Positions 60,443-64,000 of a stretch of 64,000 nt of DNA are shown here, piece by piece. The DNA comes from Massilia endophytica (GTDB taxonomy: Bacteria > Pseudomonadota > Gammaproteobacteria > Burkholderiales > Burkholderiaceae_D): assembly GCF_021165955.1 (NCBI RefSeq), contig NZ_CP088952.1, positions 3,286,001 to 3,350,000 of the forward strand. The letters are read 5' to 3'. Made by a program: the position numbers and the translations under genes. Numbering within the stretch: the stretch's first letter is position 1; each line of letters begins with the position of its first letter. The notes below the pieces were generated by a model. The model searched no databases, had not been told where the DNA came from, and worked only from the letters and a program-made list of their open reading frames with translations.

Positions 60443-60811
60443 ATGGTAGCCAACCCGGTCGTATTGATCGTTGACGACAGCCGCGTATCGCGCCTGATGG
60501 CCAAGCAGTACATCCTCGCCCGCCACGCCGACTGGACAATCGAAGAAGCCGCCACCGGCGAAGAGGCCCTGGACAAGGCCGGCACCCTGAAGCCGAACCT
60601 GGTGGTGCTGGACGTGAACATGCCCGGCATGGGCGGCGTGGCCGCGGCCGAGCAGCTGCGCCTGTTGCTGCCCGAGGCCCATATCTCCCTGCTGACGGCC
60701 AATGTGCAGGACGCCACCCGCGCGCGCGCCGAAGGCATGGGCATCGCCTTCATGGAGAAGCCCATCACCGCCGAACGCATCGCGCGCCTCGTGGCGCCGC
60801 TGGAAGCCTGA
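60443..60811 (+). CDS. CheY-like single-domain response regulator
   Basis: A 122-residue receiver domain alone. IVDDSRVSR holds the acidic pair, VVLDVNMPGMGG the phosphoacceptor Asp, LLTANVQ the Thr and MEKPI the Lys. A ribosome site GAGTGAG precedes ATG 60443. It is 2 nt before a CheC-type gene, so the two are co-transcribed, and phosphorylation likely controls or is removed by CheC. Confidence 0.92.
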   Translation: MVANPVVLIVDDSRVSRLMAKQYILARHADWTIEEAATGEEALDKAGTLKPNLVVLDVNMPGMGGVAAAEQLRLLLPEAHISLLTANVQDATRARAEGMGIAFMEKPITAERIARLVAPLEA

Positions 60812-60813
60812 CC

Positions 60814-61439
60814 ATGGTCGAGCTGAGCGAACTCGAGCACGACGCCCTGGTGGAGATCTTCAACATCGGGGTAGGCCAGGCGGCTGCCGCGATGAGTTCC
60901 ATCGTCAGCGAACCGGTCACCATGTCGGTTCCCTCGATCAGCTTCCTCAGCCGCGCCGACGCGGCCCAGCTGCTCTCCGGCGTGCGGCGCGGCGGCGGCG
61001 ACAGGATCTGCGGCGTGAGCCAGCATTTCGACGGCGCCTTCCACACCGAAGCCATCCTCATGTTCCCGGAGGATAAGAGCCTGGAGATTGTGCGCCTCAT
61101 GGTGGGCGAATCCGTGCCCCTCCAGGCCCTGTCCGAGATGGAGCAGGAGGCGATGAGCGAGATCGGCAACATCATCCTCAACTCCTGCGTGGGCACCCTG
61201 GCCAACATCTTCCAGCAGGAGCTGCATGGCTCGCTGCCCGTCTACCACGTGGGCACCAGCGACGAGATCCTGAGCGCCTCCGGCCAGCGGGCGGACACCG
61301 TGGTGCTGATGCTGCACATCGACTTCATCCTGGAGAAGCACCAGATCCACGGCTATGTGGCCTTCATCCTTGACGTATCCGCCTTGCACGACCTGAAGGA
61401 ACAGATCAATCTGTACCTGGCGCGGGCCATGGGACAGCA

Positions 61440-61443
<4 letters not shown>
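60814..61443 (+). CDS. CheC-family phosphatase
   Basis: A 209-residue phosphatase for CheY-type regulators. Both family active-site motifs are present: D10-x3-E14-x2-N17-x22-P40 is exact, while the second (QEAMSEIGN...P) has Glu in the first place. CheC proteins are rare outside some phyla, so its pairing with a CheY-like gene is useful. Its stop overlaps the diguanylate cyclase ATG by 4 bp. Confidence 0.88.
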
Positions 61444-62410
<967 letters not shown>

Positions 62411-62414
<4 letters not shown>

Positions 62415-62550
62415 ACAGAGGGGACAGACCCCAGGGGGTCTGTCCCCGACATCCCAGTCCGTTACCGAACTCCAGTCCGCGCCGACCGTGTTCGGCGGTC
62501 GACTGAGGCACCGGGGTCAGACCCCGTTCGGGGTCTGACCCCTGCCCTGC
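62411..62550. repeat. Three-hairpin intergenic repeat element, copy B
   Basis: GGGGACAGACCCC pairs with GGGGTCTGTCCCC and GGGGTCAGACCCC pairs with GGGGTCTGACCCC on either side of a middle part (about 62440-62505) that is the reverse complement of the middle of copy A (11602-11665), apart from substitutions. It lies between convergent genes. Confidence 0.75.
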
Positions 62551-62558
62551 GGCCCGCC

Positions 62559-63650
62559 TCAGCTATTCCTATGCGTGGAGCACTGCGAGATGATTTCCTT
62601 GTCGATGGCCTTGAGCGCCACCGTCTTTTCCACCGCGCCGCGCTTCATCGCCTCCTTCGGCATGCCGTAGACCACGCAGCTCTCTTCATCCTGCGCCACC
62701 GTGCGCGCCCCGGCCTTGCGCATTTCGAGCAGCCCGGCCGCGCCGTCGTCGCCCATGCCCGTCATGATGATGCCCATCGCATTGGCGCCCGCGTGCTTGG
62801 CCACTGAGCGGAACAGCACGTCCACCGAAGGCCGGTGGCGATTCACCAGCGGCCCGTCGATCACATCCACATAGTATTGCGCCCCATCGCGCCGCAGCAG
62901 CATGTGCTTGCCGCCCGGCGCGATCAGGGCCTGGCCGGGCAGCACACGTTCGCCGTGGCGCGCCTCCGCCACGCGGATCTGGCACAGGCCGTCCAGCCGC
63001 GCTGCAAAGGCCGCCGTGAACTTCTCCGGCATGTGCTGCACGATCACGATGCCCGGCGTGACACGCGGCAGCGCCGTCAGCACCTCTTCCAGCGCCTGGG
63101 TGCCGCCGGTGGACGTGCCGATGGCCACCACGCGCTCCGTGGTCTGCAGCGTGCTCCTGCCCTCGGGCGCGGACGGCAGGATCACGTCCGCCGTATGCTT
63201 GACGGGGACGGCGGGCGGCAGGCTGCTGCGCGAAGCAAGCCTGCGCACATTGGCCGCAGCGGCAGCGCGCACGGCGCCAATCAGCTCGTCCGCGCTCTCC
63301 TTCAGGAACTCCTGGAGGCCCAGCTTCGGCTTGGTGATGATGGACACCGCGCCTGCCGCCATGGCCGCCATCGTGGTCTCCGCCCCCTTCTCCGTCAGCG
63401 TGGAGCAGATGATGACGGGCGTGGGCCGCTCGGCCATGATCTTGCGCAGGAAGGTGATGCCGTCCATGCGCGGCATCTCCACGTCCAGCACGATCACGTC
63501 CGGCCACTGCAGCTTCATGCGCTCCATCGCCAGCAAGGGATCGGAGACCGCATGCAGCATCTCGATGCCCGGCGCCGTCGCCAGCATCGCGCCGACCACC
63601 TTGCGCACCACGGCGGAGTCGTCCACCACCATTACACTGATCTGTTTCAT
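62559..63650 (-). CDS. cheB: Chemotaxis protein-glutamate methylesterase CheB
   Basis: A 363-residue protein: N-terminal receiver (VVDDSAVVR, VIVLDVEMPRMDG) and C-terminal methylesterase with Ser in GTSTGG, His in VQHMPEKF and Asp in GMGDDGA. It removes methyl groups from chemoreceptors and deamidates them. It overlaps the cheR stop by 4 bp and follows it on the same strand. Confidence 0.95.
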   Translation of the reverse strand: MKQISVMVVDDSAVVRKVVGAMLATAPGIEMLHAVSDPLLAMERMKLQWPDVIVLDVEMPRMDGITFLRKIMAERPTPVIICSTLTEKGAETTMAAMAAGAVSIITKPKLGLQEFLKESADELIGAVRAAAAANVRRLASRSSLPPAVPVKHTADVILPSAPEGRSTLQTTERVVAIGTSTGGTQALEEVLTALPRVTPGIVIVQHMPEKFTAAFAARLDGLCQIRVAEARHGERVLPGQALIAPGGKHMLLRRDGAQYYVDVIDGPLVNRHRPSVDVLFRSVAKHAGANAMGIIMTGMGDDGAAGLLEMRKAGARTVAQDEESCVVYGMPKEAMKRGAVEKTVALKAIDKEIISQCSTHRNS

Positions 63651-64000
63651 GCCTTGCGCGGCCCAACTTTGCGATAGACGGAAGGCACGACGGCACGCAC
63701 GGCGTCCGTGACCTCGTGAAGGCTTTCGGAATGCCCGATGAAGAAGTGGCCGTCCGGCCGCAGCTGTCCCACGACGCGCGCAACGACCTGGCGCTTGGTG
63801 TCGCCGTTAAAGTAGATCATCACATTGCGCAGGAAGATCACATCGAACTGGCCGAGATCGGGCAAGGCCGTGTTCAGGTTCACCTGCCGGAACTGCACGC
63901 GGCTGCGCAGCGAACGCTCCACCAGCAGCGTCCCCTGCTGCTCGCCCATGCCTTTCAGGCAGAAGCGGCGCAAGTAGTCCTGCGGGATATGCTGGGTGCG
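63647..64000 (-). CDS. cheR: Chemotaxis methyltransferase CheR, partial
   Basis: The C-terminal 117 residues of a chemoreceptor methyltransferase. The frame runs open to the window edge, so the N-terminal part lies beyond 64000. The SAM-binding segment FDVIFLRNVMIYFNGDTKRQV and the closing GHFFIGHSESL match CheR. The stop overlaps cheB (ATGA). Other chemotaxis genes likely follow beyond the window. Confidence 0.93.
   Translation of the reverse strand, partial: RTQHIPQDYLRRFCLKGMGEQQGTLLVERSLRSRVQFRQVNLNTALPDLGQFDVIFLRNVMIYFNGDTKRQVVARVVGQLRPDGHFFIGHSESLHEVTDAVRAVVPSVYRKVGPRKA

Overview
The window looks like a chromosomal segment of a GC-rich betaproteobacterium, most likely an Oxalobacteraceae member of the Massilia/Duganella/Telluria type. 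The case rests on protein character and gene order (pyrG-kdsA-eno-ftsB, a trpS-dapA-bamC neighbourhood, an imuA/imuB/dnaE2 SOS mutasome, several c-di-GMP and chemotaxis genes). The genus is inference from the sequence alone. No rRNA, tRNA or CRISPR was recognised.

Layout. 1-2.1 kb: the edge of an integrated element, with a HEPN-like protein and a P4-type tyrosine integrase, abutting the 5' end of mutS. 2.1-5.7 kb: mutS and a translationally coupled exported protein that resembles a degenerate phosphoesterase. 5.8-8.7 kb: an accessory island with an AlbA_2/Schlafen-type protein, an orphan type VI Hcp, a GH24 lysozyme without a signal peptide and a tightly coupled periplasmic protein (candidate effector/immunity pair). 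8.7-25.8 kb: housekeeping genes (slyD, roxA, bamC, dapA, trpS, site-2 protease, YciO/Sua5, htpX, PHP phosphatase, hydrolase, gamma carbonic anhydrase, hslO, ftsB, eno, kdsA, pyrG). 26-33.5 kb: PRC-barrel protein, acetyltransferase, SOS polymerase dnaE2 divergent from a PhzF-like gene across one LexA box, and a TonB-dependent receptor. 33.6-39.4 kb: a less GC-rich accessory block with two overlapping exported RHS genes and small membrane proteins, one a candidate immunity protein. 39.6-44.3 kb: a likely operon degP - response regulator - histidine kinase - CoaD/HD fusion. 44.4-50.6 kb: a small heat-shock gene with a sigma-32-like promoter and a ROSE-like RNA thermometer, an M61 peptidase, a GST, imuA-imuB with its own LexA box, and a second PRC-barrel protein. 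50.6-64 kb: hrpA, argA, yggX, a Sel1 protein facing a coiled-coil protein, rpiA, a CheY-CheC-diguanylate cyclase operon, and cheB-cheR running off the end.

Genes that probably work together: DnaE2, ImuA and ImuB form one SOS mutasome although they are about 18 kb apart; the response regulator upstream of its kinase probably controls the degP operon through four phased TAAG repeats; htpX and hsp20 carry matching sigma-32-like promoters. Intergenic repeat elements with strong inverted repeats sit between convergent gene pairs at four places. The points most worth following are the element-mutS junction, the Hcp/lysozyme/periplasmic-protein cluster, the split RHS pair with its coupled small membrane protein, the CoaD-HD fusion, the Fe-S-type cysteine motif in TrpRS, and the ROSE-like thermometer.
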